Assembly (NCBI GenBank): GCA_032717465.1
Contig: CM064669.1
Span: 41,552,695 to 41,616,694 of the forward strand
From: Coenobita brevimanus
Taxonomy: Eukaryota > Arthropoda > Malacostraca > Decapoda > Coenobitidae
Length of the DNA: 64,000 nucleotides
Direction: 5' to 3'
Shown: piece by piece, positions 45,897 through 56,734 of the stretch
How positions within the stretch are numbered: the first letter of the stretch is position 1
Layout: the number at the start of each line of letters is the position of its first letter
Translations under genes and position numbers: made by a program
The notes under the pieces: model-generated
Told to the model about the DNA's origin: nothing
The model's input: the letters and a program-made list of their open reading frames with translations, nothing else
Databases searched by the model: none

Positions 45897-46360
45897 TGCA
45901 TGAAGGAAAGAGGGAAGAAAGGAAGGAAAAAAGGAAGAAAGGAAGGATGAAATATAGGACGAAAAGGAGACAGGAAGGAAGGATGGAAGGAAGGAGGGAT
46001 GGATGGAAGGAAGAAAGTAGGACGGAAAGGAGGAATGAAAGAAAAAGGATGGAAGAATGAACGAATTAAGGAAAGAAGGAAACGTGGAGAGAAATAAATG
46101 ATAATCGAAATTTCCAGAAAGCAAGGGCGTAATAAATTTTTTGTTAAATATGAGAAAGCTCAAACTAAAAGCATGGAGAGGAATAGAGTTAAGAGGAAGA
46201 AGGGAGGGAAGCAGGATAAAAGACAATAACAGCAAGGTGAAAAGGGTAAAAGTGATAGAAAGAAGAAACAAATGGTATATGATAAAGGAGAAGTAATGGA
46301 AAGATGGAAGGAAATAGAGAAATGAAAAATGGGTGGGAAGAAAGAGAAAACGAGAAATAA
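44640..46360. repeat. Polypurine tract, part 1
   Basis: About 1.7 kb in which the plus strand is overwhelmingly A and G (AGAAAGGAGGAAAC-type words), with a GA run at 45865-45892 and GGAAGGAAGGAT repeats near 45900-46020. Long Phe/Ser/Leu frames on the minus strand and Lys/Arg/Glu frames on the plus strand are compositional. Confidence 0.92.
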
Positions 46361-46670
46361 ACTAGAGGGGCACTCAATGGAGCGCATTTCTCCGACAAGG
46401 GCAACGTAATTTCCAAACCACTCTACATAATGGGTTAGGTTTTCTCATCACTGATTAGGGTTTCGGAAAAAGTGTTTTCCGGATCCAGAATCTTTAATAC
46501 GATCCGGATCGGTCCCAAAAGTTTACTTATTGTTCCCTGGGATATGGGCTATCTACCCACTAAATTTGATCCAAAATCTCTCTTAGTTTTCGAGTAATCC
46601 TGCAAACAAACAAACAAACAAACAAACACGCAAACAGGGGTGAAAACAAAGCTCTCCTTGTCGGAAGGAG
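46361..46670 (+). mobile_element. Interspersed repeat R1, copy 3
   Basis: Starts ACTAGAGGGGCACTCAATGG and follows the same series as the copy at 17561, including TCTCCGACAAGGGCAACGTA, TGTTCCCTGGGATATGGGCT and GAGTAATCCTGCAAACAAAC. A longer CAAA run and CTCTCCTTGTCGGA come at the end. It sits inside the polypurine domain and is the only non-purine sequence for over 2 kb. Confidence 0.82.
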
Positions 46671-47330
46671 GAGACGGAAGGAGGACGAAACCTTAGAAGA
46701 CCAACGGACGAGAAGGAATGAAGAAAACGAAGGTAGAAGGAAGGAGGAAGAGGAAGAAGGAGGAGGAGGAGGAGGAAGAAAAAAAAGAATGAATTAGGAG
46801 GAGGAAAACTATAGGGAGACAAAAAAGCAGACGAAAATGGAAGGAAAGAAAGATCATCATTAAATGGAAATGGAGGAGGCAAAAGTGAAGGAACGGGAAA
46901 GGAAGAGGCGAAAGGAAAAGTTGGATACAGAAAGAACAGGAGAAAACACAGGAAAAAGGAGTAAAGAGAACAAAGAGGAGGGGTCAGAAGGAAGAAGAGG
47001 AGGAGACTGAAGAAAAGGGAGAGGGCGACGGAGGAGAAGGAGGTAGGCTAAAGGAAGAGGAGATACAATGATGAGAAAGTAAACGGAAATAAAAAAATAG
47101 GGAAGTAAAGGAAAGGAAGGTAAATGGAAATGAGGGAAAAGAGGAGAATATAGGACAAGGAGAAAGAACGTGAGAGGACAAATAAAGGAATAGGAAATAT
47201 AAAGTATGAGGATAAATAAAGTAAGAAGAGAAATAAAGTAAGAGGATACAATGCATGAAGGAACAAAGTAAGAGGATAAATAAAGTAAGAAGAGACATTA
47301 CGTAAGAAAAGTAAGAGGAACTAAAGTCCA
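46671..47330. repeat. Polypurine tract, part 2
   Basis: GA-rich plus strand with GAGGAGGAGG and AAGTAAGAGGATAAATA-type words. No gene. Confidence 0.9.
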
Positions 47331-47820
47331 TCCATCCATCATCCAGTCCTATGTCGCCCCATGAGAAGCGTAGGAACCCGGGGCTAGGCAAGTTGGTCCT
47401 GACATTTAAGATGAGAGTGACCAGCCTCACTCATCCCTCTGTGGCATTACATGAGCAATAAACCCCAACCACCCCTTAGATATAACCTAAACAGGCTCAA
47501 TCCGATTGGAGCACCTTAATTACCCACTAAACTACCAGGCGCCATAACCTGGTTATATGGTTACCACCCGGGGTAGTAAAAGGTTTCCTGATTTCCATTT
47601 GGCTTGTCACTCAGTATAGAGTCACCCATAGGCAGAATGAAGAGGAAAGAATGAAGGAAAGGTAGAAGAGGGAGTGTAAAGTCACCCGTAGCCAGAAGAA
47701 AGCGGAAAGAATAAAGAAGAGAAAAACAGAAGAGAAAGGAGAGCAGAGAGGAAAGGGCAGACACTCAAAAGCAGCACTACATCGAGTGAGTGGATGGTAA
47801 GCGCCTCCACCTACCACAAA
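47331..47820 (+). mobile_element. Modular repeat R3: head 2 plus shared tail
   Basis: Head 2 (47331-47545) contains ATGTCGCCCCATGAGAAGCG, CCCGGGGCTAGGC, ATGAGCAATAAACCCC and CAGGCTCAATCCGATTGGA, and matches 53870-54050. The tail (47545-47820) contains TTTGGCTTGTCACTCAG, a purine-rich core in which GTCACCC.TAG.CAGAA occurs twice, then CATCGAGTGAGTGGATGG and CTACCAC. This tail matches 10085-10345 and 38515-38770, which carry head 1. Confidence 0.72.
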
Positions 47821-49589
47821 AAGAGTAGAAATAAAGGGGAGAAATAAAATAGAGGCAGAAACAAAGTAAGAAAAGAAATAAAGGTTGAGGAAGAAAAAAG
47901 GATGAGAAGGAGGCTGAGGAAGAAGGAGAAAGGAAGGAGAAGACATAAGGAAAAGGAGGAAGGAAAGGGAAGAATGGAAAAGTAGGATGGAAAAGCAAGA
48001 GGAAGGAAGGAAGAAAAAGGAAAAATAAAGGAAAAGGGTGCAGAAGAGGAGGGACAATGAAAGAGGAGGAATGCCGTAAGAAAGAGGAGAATAAAAAACG
48101 AGGCGAGAAAGGTGAAATACAGGAAGAGGAGGCGGCAGGAGGAAGAGAAGGAGACAGGAGGAAATGGAGAAGACTAGAGGAAGAGGGAGGCAGGAGGACG
48201 AGGAAGTAGAGCGATTAATGGTGGAGACAAGATAACCACTAATAAAAAATAAATAAATAAATAAACAGGGAAAACGGAGATGAAACGAAACAGAGGTACG
48301 AAAAAAAAGCCTGAAAGACATAAGAGACATAGAGACGAGAATAGTTGGAGGGAAAATATAAACAATATAAAGAAAGAAAATGAATCAGGTGAAAAATAAT
48401 ATAAGAAAGAAGGAAAGGGCAGACTAAGAAAAAAAAACATGAAAGAATGGAAGAGGGAGTAGAATGATAAAGATTAAACAAGTGAAAAAAAAAAAAACAA
48501 TGAAGGAAGTAGGAGGAAGAGGAGAAGAGAAAGAAAGCGAGTAAATGGTGCTGAAAATAATACGCAGAGAAGTGAGGCAATATATGAAGTGGAGTGAGAG
48601 AGAGAGAGAGAGAGAGGGGGGGAGGGGGGAGTGGAATGAAGAAGTGGAAGGGAGAAAAAGAAGGGAGAAAAAATGATGTGGGAAGTAGGGGGAAGAGAGA
48701 AATGGGAGAAAGAGAGGGGAGGGAGGAACAGAGGGGAACAAGGAGGAAGAGAGGGGAGGGAGAAGGATTGAAAGGGCAGGGGAAGCAAGGAAAAGTGGGA
48801 AAAAAGGGAGAGAGGGGAGGGCAGAAGAAAAAGAAAAAAGGATGGAAAAAATGAGATGGCAATGAGAGAAGGAAGGGAGGAAGGAAAGAAGAAGGAGGAG
48901 GGAAAGGAGTAAAAAAAAAATAAAAGGAAGAAGGAGGGAAGGAAGTGAGAGAAGGAAAGAAGAAAGGGAAGGAAAGAACGGAGAGGAAAAGAAGAAAGTA
49001 AGTGAACGAGTGGGAGGGGGGGAACAGGAAGACAGGGAACAAGAGGAGAAAGGAGAGAAGACAAGGGAGAAGAAACAGAGAATGAATGAAGAAAGAAGAA
49101 ATGAAAAAGGGAAGGAATTACGAAAGCACAAAGAGAATGAGGGGATGAACGGAGAAAGAGGGAGAATATAGAGTGAGATGGAAGGAAAAGGGGCAAACAT
49201 GGATATATGGGAGAAGAGGAGGATGGAAAAAATGGAAGGAACGAATACAGAAAAGTAAGGATAAGATGGAAGAAAGAAATACACGGTGAGGGCATATCCG
49301 ATTTAACAAATATAGGAAAGAACGTAAAACAGGGAATGTAATAACTATATAAAAGAAAGAACATTTATTTCCACACTTTTCACTCTTCATCTCTTGCTAC
49401 CATAAAAAAAAATATTGAGAAACTCAGCTGAATTGTGGAACTAGCTGAAAAATAATGAAAAAGAGATTCATAAAAACTGTAGCCATATCGAGAGAGTATA
49501 AAAGGAAATGAAAAGAGGAAACTAAAGGAGAGAGGAGAGGAGGGGAGCAGCAGAGTGGGTTATAATGAAGAACAGTTTAATAACGAGAC

Positions 49590-49627
<38 letters not shown>
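47821..49627. repeat. Polypurine tract, part 3
   Basis: About 1.8 kb of A/G-rich plus strand, including GGAAGGAGGAGG words and GA runs at 48595-48616 and 49593-49627. Frames up to 296 codons on the minus strand are compositional. Confidence 0.92.
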
Positions 49628-49629
<2 letters not shown>

Positions 49630-49658
49630 TTCTGTACATACACGAAGTGAATACATGA

Positions 49659-49998
49659 GGAAGGCGGTGGCTCAATCGGTAGAGAGGTGGCCTGAAGTCC
49701 TACCGGATCCAGATTCAAATCCCCGCTGGGACAGGGAACAGTTTACGGATTTGAATTTCATAAAGTCAGACTTTACTGATCTACCAGAAGACCCGCCGAC
49801 ATGTCGTAAAAATGCTCCAGCTAATACCAATATATCAGTCCTGAATGAGACTGCCCTAGCATGTATTCAATATGGACGGTGGGTTTTAGTGCCGAAATGG
49901 TGACATATAGAGGTGTATGGTATGCAGGAGGACTACTGGGCCTTGGAAGCAGGCTGTGAAGCCTATGTCCTGAGTCGGACACGTAAAAAAAAAAAAAA
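49659..49998 (+). mobile_element. tRNA-derived SINE, family A, copy 3
   Basis: Head AAGGCGGTGGCTCAATCGGT, B-box-like GATTCAAATCC near 49711, family body, CTGAGTCGGACACGT and A-tail to 49998. It follows directly on a GA microsatellite, as copy 1 does. Confidence 0.88.
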
Positions 49999-50459
49999 AT
50001 CAAAGCTACAGGCAGCCTAGCAATTTACCGCAATTTGCTCGGATGCTGCCTATTTTCACGGCATAATCGCTTATGAACATTTAGTGAACGGAGCCTGTCG
50101 GAAAGAGAACTTTTATCTTCCTTGTGTTGTTATAAATTACGTCATTTTCACTGTAATCAGGTTGTCGCCAGACGATTTAATTCAACTCAGGAAGAATATG
50201 ATTAGTAATGACCAAGTAATTAAGGCTGTATCAAACCCCGCCATACAATTTTATTAAACTTGGTGGAAGAAGCCATATAGTGATGGGGTTTATAAGGGCT
50301 ATATTTAATACCTTTAGTTAGAATATTCTCTCGCTATATAAATGTATTCATCGGGAGACAGAGAGAATAATAAAAAAATATAACCGTATTGAAGGCCTTA
50401 AATATAAGTGTACATCTTCACTGTTTTCAAGGCAGATTAACACTGCACTCCCAACCTTG
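49999..50459. other. No recognisable feature
   Basis: Ordinary AT-rich sequence. Confidence 0.5.
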
Positions 50460-51030
50460 CGAATATTTTAAAACAAGGGTTAGTGAGTGAGCGCCCGAGT
50501 GAAATTGGGTTAATGAATAAGTAACAAGGTGATATTGTAATGAACGAGTGTGAACAGGTGAGTGAATGTAAAAAATGACAGTGTGAGGGTGAGTGATAGA
50601 ATAAAAATTGGAGGATAAGTGAGGATGAGTGTGCCAGTAAGGGTTAGAATATAAAATTGAGAGTATGACGATGAGACTGAAAGGATAAGAGACTGAGTGG
50701 GAGTGATATCTGTGAGACATCAAGTGTGGGTGAATAACTAAGTATGAGAGTATACGTATGACAGCAGTGAGAGTGTGAGTGTGTGAGAGACACTGCTAGT
50801 GAACGTGTGAGTGATGGAGACAGAGACACTGAGTGAGAGGCAGAGAAGAATGTGAAAGTGAGTACGAATGAGCACAACTCTGTGAGTGCTGAAAGGTTGA
50901 GTGGGAGCAAGACAGTGAGTGAAGAAGCGAATGAATGAGAAAGTGAGAGTAAGTGGGAGCGTGGGAAGGAACGAATGAGGGCGTGAGCAAGTGAGTAAGA
51001 AACAATGAGTAAGAAACAATGAAGAAAATG

Positions 51031-51085
<55 letters not shown>

Positions 51086-51219
51086 TAATGGATGTACACA
51101 AAACAAGAGGGAGGGAGACAGACCCAGAAGACTGTTCAAACAAAAGAAAGGGAGAGTAAAAACCTGATGAAAGGAGGACGAACTGCACAAAATAAAAGGA
51201 GAGGGGGGAACAGAAGCAA

Positions 51220-51270
<51 letters not shown>
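50460..51270. repeat. GTGAGTGA-type minisatellite and two (GA)n runs
   Basis: Degenerate GTGAGTGAATG/GAGTGTGAGAG repeats to about 51010, then pure GA runs at about 51035-51081 and 51221-51270. Confidence 0.88.
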
Positions 51271-51273
<3 letters not shown>

Positions 51274-52599
51274 TCTTTTAACCTCTATTAATTTTCTGAA
51301 TAAGTAGGTTTCTCTGCGCTAAATACAACACACGTCCAGTTTCTTCCAGTGTATTGAGAGAAAACATGGAAACTGTATACCCAGTCCTGAGATATATGTA
51401 TGCCCATCTGACAGAATTACAAAATAATATTACTGCGTCATAAAAGAAGCTAGTACCCCGATGTAAAGGCCACAGGATGGCAGTCGTGGCCTATGTAAAG
51501 GTATAATATCCCATGAGATACCAGTGAGTCGTAGAAGAGGTTGTAGTAGTAGTATTGTTAGTTGTAGCAACAGTAGTAGTAGTTGTAGTAGTGGTAGTAG
51601 TAGTAAATTCGGTTCAGTTCTATTACCTTTTTTTCGCGCTATTACAGATAATATAATCATTAATGGTCTATATCCACTAGATATTCAAAATCAGCCATTA
51701 ATTGTAGAAAGTTACGATCAACCAATAAAAATAAATCACTTACACAATATTACACCGGGCAAATATAATGCTAAACAACTGAACAAAATATATAGATACA
51801 CATTTAACTTAAGTTGTCATTGGTTTTCTATCGTCCTATGGCCAGTAAATATCATTAGGAAAGTGAACAGATATTTACAAATAAACAAACTTATTATCCA
51901 CACCATTGCCTACCAGGTAGTTTTATATATGTACATCTCTTCGTTATTCATGATTTTGGACCCACCATACGACTACTCTCCATATTAATAAATGTATATC
52001 AATGTCATATGTCAGTTCAAAAATATTTTTACGTTGTTTAGCTGTGTTGAATAGTGGCCAGGGGTTTTCACAGATTTTTCACAGTAAGACCTAGGCTGAT
52101 TATAATTTTATTTTTCTTCTTAAAGATTTTTCGATACCTTGCCTGAATATTATAAATGAAGGGTTACTCGTATGATTTTAAAAGCAACTGAGTTGACAGC
52201 ACTGCAACTTCATGGTTACTCATAAAGACAGGAAGACCAAATATCTTTTTTCAGTGAGCTTGAAAATATTTTCTCAAATGTTTGAAACGGCTGAGAACTA
52301 AAGCCCAAATTGAATTTTAGTTTTTTAACGCAATCCCCGGTTATAAACCTAGATTACAACATTATCTCACATCACAGATATTCAGAACGAGATTCTGAGC
52401 CATTGAGGCTAGAGGTTTCTCTAAAATCCCACAAAGGTAATCCATTATCTGGCATACAACATGCTCTGAACAAATACAATAATGTTTCGTTATTAACCTA
52501 AAATATTCTAGAAGAGTTAATTTATGCATAAAGGTAATTTAATCTAAACTCACTGTCCTTTCTGTCTGACAAATCTAAAATAATTTAATCTATATTCAC
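51271..52599. other. AT-rich DNA with short TAG repeat
   Basis: A TAGTAG/TTGTAG trinucleotide stretch occupies about 51536-51605. The 154-codon frame across it has no family motif outside the repeat. Two near-identical AATCTAAACTCACTGTCC / AATCTATATTCACTGTCC words lie near 52540 and 52588. Confidence 0.5.
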
Positions 52600-53010
52600 T
52601 GTCCTTTTTGTCTAACAAAGTAAAATGAAATATGTTGCCTTATACTTACAAGGTTGAATGACCTCATACTGATTTACACAAAGGATACCCTGTGTCGGAT
52701 TCCGAGATGCCTTGAACACCATTACTTTAGAATTACTTTTATTAATCATCTGATCAAGTAAACACATTTGTTCTTCAAATTTTTGAGTTACTGAAATCAA
52801 ACTGTCCTGCAAATCACCCAGTACTGCAATGTCGTTAACATATGTAATTATATTCGGTCTTAAAAAGCTAAAACAACATCCAATATTCATCTCTAATACT
52901 TTCCTCAGTACATCACCAACGTATAATTTATAAAGCAAAGGAGAAAGAATTCCTCTCTGTCTAACCCCTTTATTTACAGTATAGGTTACACCCCACACTC
53001 ACTCCACCGA
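52600..53010 (-). pseudogene. LINE reverse transcriptase fragment, separate family
   Basis: The minus-strand frame 52998-52612 (128 codons) shows an RT palm. TVNKGVRQRGILSPLLYKLY is motif B (usually GxRQGGxLSP). PNIITYVNDIAVLGD is motif C, with YVND where YADD is expected, and NSKVMVFKASRN is the following motif. It ends at VNQYEVIQPCKYKATYF, a worn form of the KYLG region. The family differs from the four other LINE types in the window. Truncated at both ends. Confidence 0.8.
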
Positions 53011-53047
53011 ATTCTAGCATGTTGATTCCTAAGATGGTGCGCAATTG

Positions 53048-53110
53048 GCGGCAGCATCAGCATCAGCAGCAATAACAGCGGCAGCAACAACAGCAACAAC
53101 AACAACATCC
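53048..53110. repeat. CAG/CAA trinucleotide repeat
   Basis: GGCAGCATCAGCATCAGCAG then CAACAACAGCAACAACAACA. Confidence 0.93.
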
Positions 53111-53112
53111 TT

Positions 53113-53570
53113 TCAGCGGATGGTAGCCCATTCTACAAACTCTACTATGACATCAAAGCACTATCTGCCCTCCTTTCCCTATTTTGTATCCTTTATGAGT
53201 TTTGAAGGGCGGCTGACGCCCCTAAAAATAATGGTAGAATATTTTCTAGAGTGGAAGACATCACCAAGGAACTAGACGAGCTGACTCGAGGAGTTGCGGC
53301 GAAATCCATATATTAACTTTCCCATGTCTCTGATCATTAACATTTTTGGGAGGAAGATTGATCAGCGGGCCATGCTTCCCAAAGACAGCATTACAGATGA
53401 GTGACCATAGTACAACAGGTACAAAGATACCAAAGCCATATCTGCCGTTCTTTCACTATTTCTGAGAACTTTTAATTCGCTGAAGGGCTGACTCACCCAT
53501 AGAAATCATGGTTAGAAAACTGTATATATCGGAAGATCTTTGGAGTAACCAGACGAACTCATCTGGTTAT
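53113..53570 (+). repeat. Diverged direct duplication with coding-like words
   Basis: 53140-53290 and about 53415-53565 share a colinear series: ATCTGCC.T.CTTTC.CTATTT, GAAGGGC.GCTGAC, AAT.ATGGT.AGAA and TAACTAGACGA-like ends. Translation gives DIKALSALLSLF in the first and DTKAISAVLSLF in the second. This suggests a once-coding repeated domain, but no open frame survives and no family is recognised. Confidence 0.5.
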
Positions 53571-53605
53571 GTTTCATTCCTACCCATCAAATAGCCAAGG
53601 AGGAG

Positions 53606-53607
<2 letters not shown>

Positions 53608-53642
<35 letters not shown>
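53608..53642. repeat. (CA)n microsatellite
   Basis: Pure CA run. Confidence 0.97.
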
Positions 53643-53644
<2 letters not shown>

Positions 53645-53864
53645 GATCTTGCGCAACCGCATTGGGCGAGTTTGCTGAAAATGATACCATGCTGCATAGC
53701 TGGATTGGTAATGCCGTCAAACTTTAACCAGAATAAGACACCTGATTTCCTACCAGCGCTGTGAAAGGGGTTCTTGTAGTTATTTTTAATCTTATGGCTG
53801 TCCATGGCTTTTCCCTGCAGAATAAAAACACCCACGGATAGTTTCATTCATTTATCATCTAATA

Positions 53865-54140
53865 CTTTTCTGCCCCATCGGGAGTGCAGAAGCCCGGGGC
53901 TGGGCTAATTAGTCTCAAAATTTAAGGCAAGGGTGACCGACCTCTCATGCCCCTGACTGGCATTATGTGAGCAATAAACTCCTACCTTTCCTATGGCATG
54001 AACCCTAACAGGCTTAGTCCGGTTGGAATGCCTTAACCTACCAAACGACATTTTGTTATATGGCTTGTCATTCTGTAAGAGTCACCCAAGGACAGCATTA
54101 CATCGAGTGAGTACATGGTAGGTACCCCTATCTACCGAAT
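53865..54140 (+). mobile_element. Modular repeat R3: head 2 plus short tail
   Basis: Head blocks CTGCCCCATCGGGAGTGC, CCCGGGGCTGGGC, GTGAGCAATAAACTCC and CAGGCTTAGTCCGGTTGGA match 47345-47545. The tail has ATGGCTTGTCATTC, AGAGTCACCC and ACATCGAGTGAGTACATGG, but almost no purine-rich core (about 15 bp), unlike the other copies. Confidence 0.72.
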
Positions 54141-54443
54141 ACTGTAAGAATGAAAAGTTTAAATCAAAATGTCACACTGGAAAGGTTAACTTTCTCATGC
54201 TTGTAACCCATCCACCCAGTGAAGTCTTCTTTACTTCTTGACAACGCCACCCTTTTTTCAGTTTAGGAAAGGATTTGTGAGCTATGAGTTAATATCAATT
54301 TTCTGCCGATCACTAACAGAGATCCCTCTAAACCAGGTTTAGTTTTATGGACGTAGCAAGAATATAATTGGCATATCGCAGTGGTGGAGTTAGCAACATC
54401 ATTACGCTGACGTCTCTATGTTTAACCCTTTCGCAGTGGCGCA

Positions 54444-54740
54444 ATTTTTTTGTGTCCGACTCTGGGCATAAACTTAACATCCCGGCCAAAGGTTCGGCAA
54501 TTCTCCTCCGTACCACGCACCTCCACATTTCACCCTTTCGGCGGTAACACGCAACGTCCATACTTAAAAAAATAGCTATCGTAAACATGACTGGCGTACA
54601 GGTATTAGCGGGAGTGATTTTATGGGTCTTATGATTGAACAGCAGTCAGCTTCAATGAAATTCAAATATCTAGATGCGAATCGAATTCGCGACCTTTAAG
54701 ACGGCAGACCATCTCTCGACTAAGCCACCACTTCCCCCAG
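54444..54740 (-). mobile_element. tRNA-derived SINE, family A, diverged copy 4
   Basis: Minus strand from 54740: CTGGGGGAAGTGGTGGCTTAG (A-box region), CGCGAATTCGATTCGCATC (B-box region), ACTCCCGCTAATACC, CGCCGAAAGGGTGAAATGTG and TGCCCAGAGTCGGACAC with an A-tail (T run at 54444-54451). The tRNA-like head differs more from copies 1-3 than the body does. Confidence 0.72.
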
Positions 54741-55679
54741 ATATCTTTAAGCTGCATCAGGCAGTTTTCCTCAGCTGAGTTAAATCCTAGCAGTCAAAGG
54801 CTTATAAACTCTGGAGTAAATCTTTCGTTTCTGTTGGTGTACTTGGGAATTTTATTTAGATTAACCCAAGATTATTTCATCAGGCTGAGAGACAGTCAAA
54901 GGGTTAGTTCTTCTTTCCACTAGACGATTTCATTTAACATCTTGCACAGAAGCCGTTAGAAAAAATCCACTAAATTTTATGGTGAAATATTTCCTTACAA
55001 CAAAATTAAATCGAAAATCGTCACAGTACAACAAGAAGATGGATTTTCTTTTTCTTTTCTTTTTTTTTTATTTTTTAAGGAAACGGTGCAGCAAAGAAGA
55101 ATGTGGCAGGGGCGTTAACAGCACTGACAAAAATAGGAATTTAACTGTGGGTGTGGAGAAAACCGTGCATGAGTGTATAATTATTATCTCCATTACTAAC
55201 GGCCATTAATGAAGAGTTGACGATCCTATAGGGGTTTAAATACTGAATGAAAGGTGTTGAAGATAACAGTTCCAGTAACAGGGTTGGCATGATTTTACCT
55301 TTTGCAATAATAATCAATATTTTTTAAATGATTGCGTAAGGACAAATAATTGAGTATAATTAAAACTAAATCATCTGAAAAACAATATAAGCACTAAAAA
55401 CACACATTACACTACTTTGTATACTGTCACTATTTGCCATCAAAATATGTATTAGCAACATGCAAACTGAATGCCACAACTCACAGGAGCAGTTCAAGAT
55501 ATATTTCTGCCACAGTACAGTTTTACTCTTGTCACAGAGCCTGAAACTCATATTTAAGTAATACCAACTTGCTGAAGCTATTGGGTAAATTTACTTTATT
55601 TGTAACTGTTCGTTACTGTAGGACTCTGGTGAAGTTATTTCTTTACACAGCCTCATTACTGATCATCACTGCCTCAATG
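54741..55679. other. No recognisable feature
   Basis: Ordinary AT-rich sequence with a T-rich run near 55046-55075. Confidence 0.5.
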
Positions 55680-55850
55680 GTGACGGACTAGGACGCCTTC
55701 TTGCGGTGGCACCAATAACTATACGGCTTAGCTGCCCGGTTATTCAAATATCCGTCATATCCCTCTCTCTCTCTCGAAATTTGGATGGTGGACTGCTGGA
55801 GAAAGTCACCTTCAACCTGCATTCTACTGGTTTCACGTTCAGATGAGCCT
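55680..55850 (+). repeat. Diverged interspersed repeat, partner at 2.7 kb
   Basis: Colinear with 2735-2915: GACGCCTTCTTGCGGTGGCA, CTCTCTCTCTC, GGATGGTGGACTGC, CTTCAACCTGCA and CACGTTCAGATG. Confidence 0.5.
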
Positions 55851-56051
55851 CGGCCTAAACAGTGTTACCTCACTAGTCATATTTACTTAATTGTTTATTA
55901 TGGCTTTACTACTGCTTTTAAACATCGCTTGCTGGCAACTTCATGCAGAGCCATGCCACCCAGTGGGGAATATCAGCTGCGTGAATTTCCTCGTTTCCTC
56001 ACCCTAATAAAAACCTAATGAAAAACTCGTATATTTTTCTTTTTAATCTTG

Positions 56052-56185
56052 GTCCCTAAATTAACGTGGAGTAATGACGCATGGACGATGTTTCAGGGTC
56101 ATAAATCAAAAGTGAGAGCTGTTGAAACAAGTTTATTTAGAGGTATTTGTTGAGTGACATGAAAGACCGACAAACTGAAGAATTC
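56052..56185 (+). pseudogene. RTE-like LINE C-terminal remnant
   Basis: Reads LTWSNDAWTMFQGHKSKVRA then VETSLFRGIC, the block that in the 36- and 62-kb copies is LTYGSEAWTLLEGHKSR then VRAVEMSYLRGAC. Stops follow at once. It is the most diverged copy of this type in the window. Confidence 0.68.
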
Positions 56186-56734
56186 GTTGTTGTTTAATTT
56201 GGCCTTAGAGACTGAATGGAGAGTGAGAGATTTACTACAAGAGTGTAATCGTGCGAGGGGGGGGGTAGCGGAAGGAGAGAGAGAACAAGAACGAGATAGA
56301 GAGATTAGGTGCGACAGTATGAAAGAGATGGTATCATGGAAAGGCGATTGGTTATAAAGAAAGGACAGAAATGCCTGGAGGATCATTTGCCAAGGACACC
56401 ACACACAAGATGCTGAGTTGCGGAATACAGACAGATAGATAAATACACAAACTGACGGACAGATGGTTTGATAATAATTTTTAAAAGCCTTTGCACAGAG
56501 AGGAAGCATTAGAAAAAAAAAGGTCTTTGGAGTGAAAGGGTCGGTCTTTCTTGCTTTCAGGCACATCTGGTGCAAATACGCGGAAATTTTTTACGCATTC
56601 ATTATCACGCTGTCTGATTTTTTCTACACAGTATTTTATTTTCATCTTCAGCCCCTGAATAGAGAATATAAATAAAACTGTTCTAACCCAACTTTGTAAA
56701 GTTCATATACGAGGTGACGAAATTTATTGAGTCT

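Noticed and set aside
44234..49364. Many 100-320-codon minus-strand frames that resemble transmembrane proteins
   Set aside because: All lie in polypurine DNA. Hydrophobic Phe/Leu/Ser composition follows from the complement of GA-rich sequence, and frames overlap in several phases.
51524..51988. 154-codon plus-strand frame
   Set aside because: The N-terminal third is a Ser-rich translation of a TAG repeat. The remainder has no recognised motif and unremarkable AT-rich composition.
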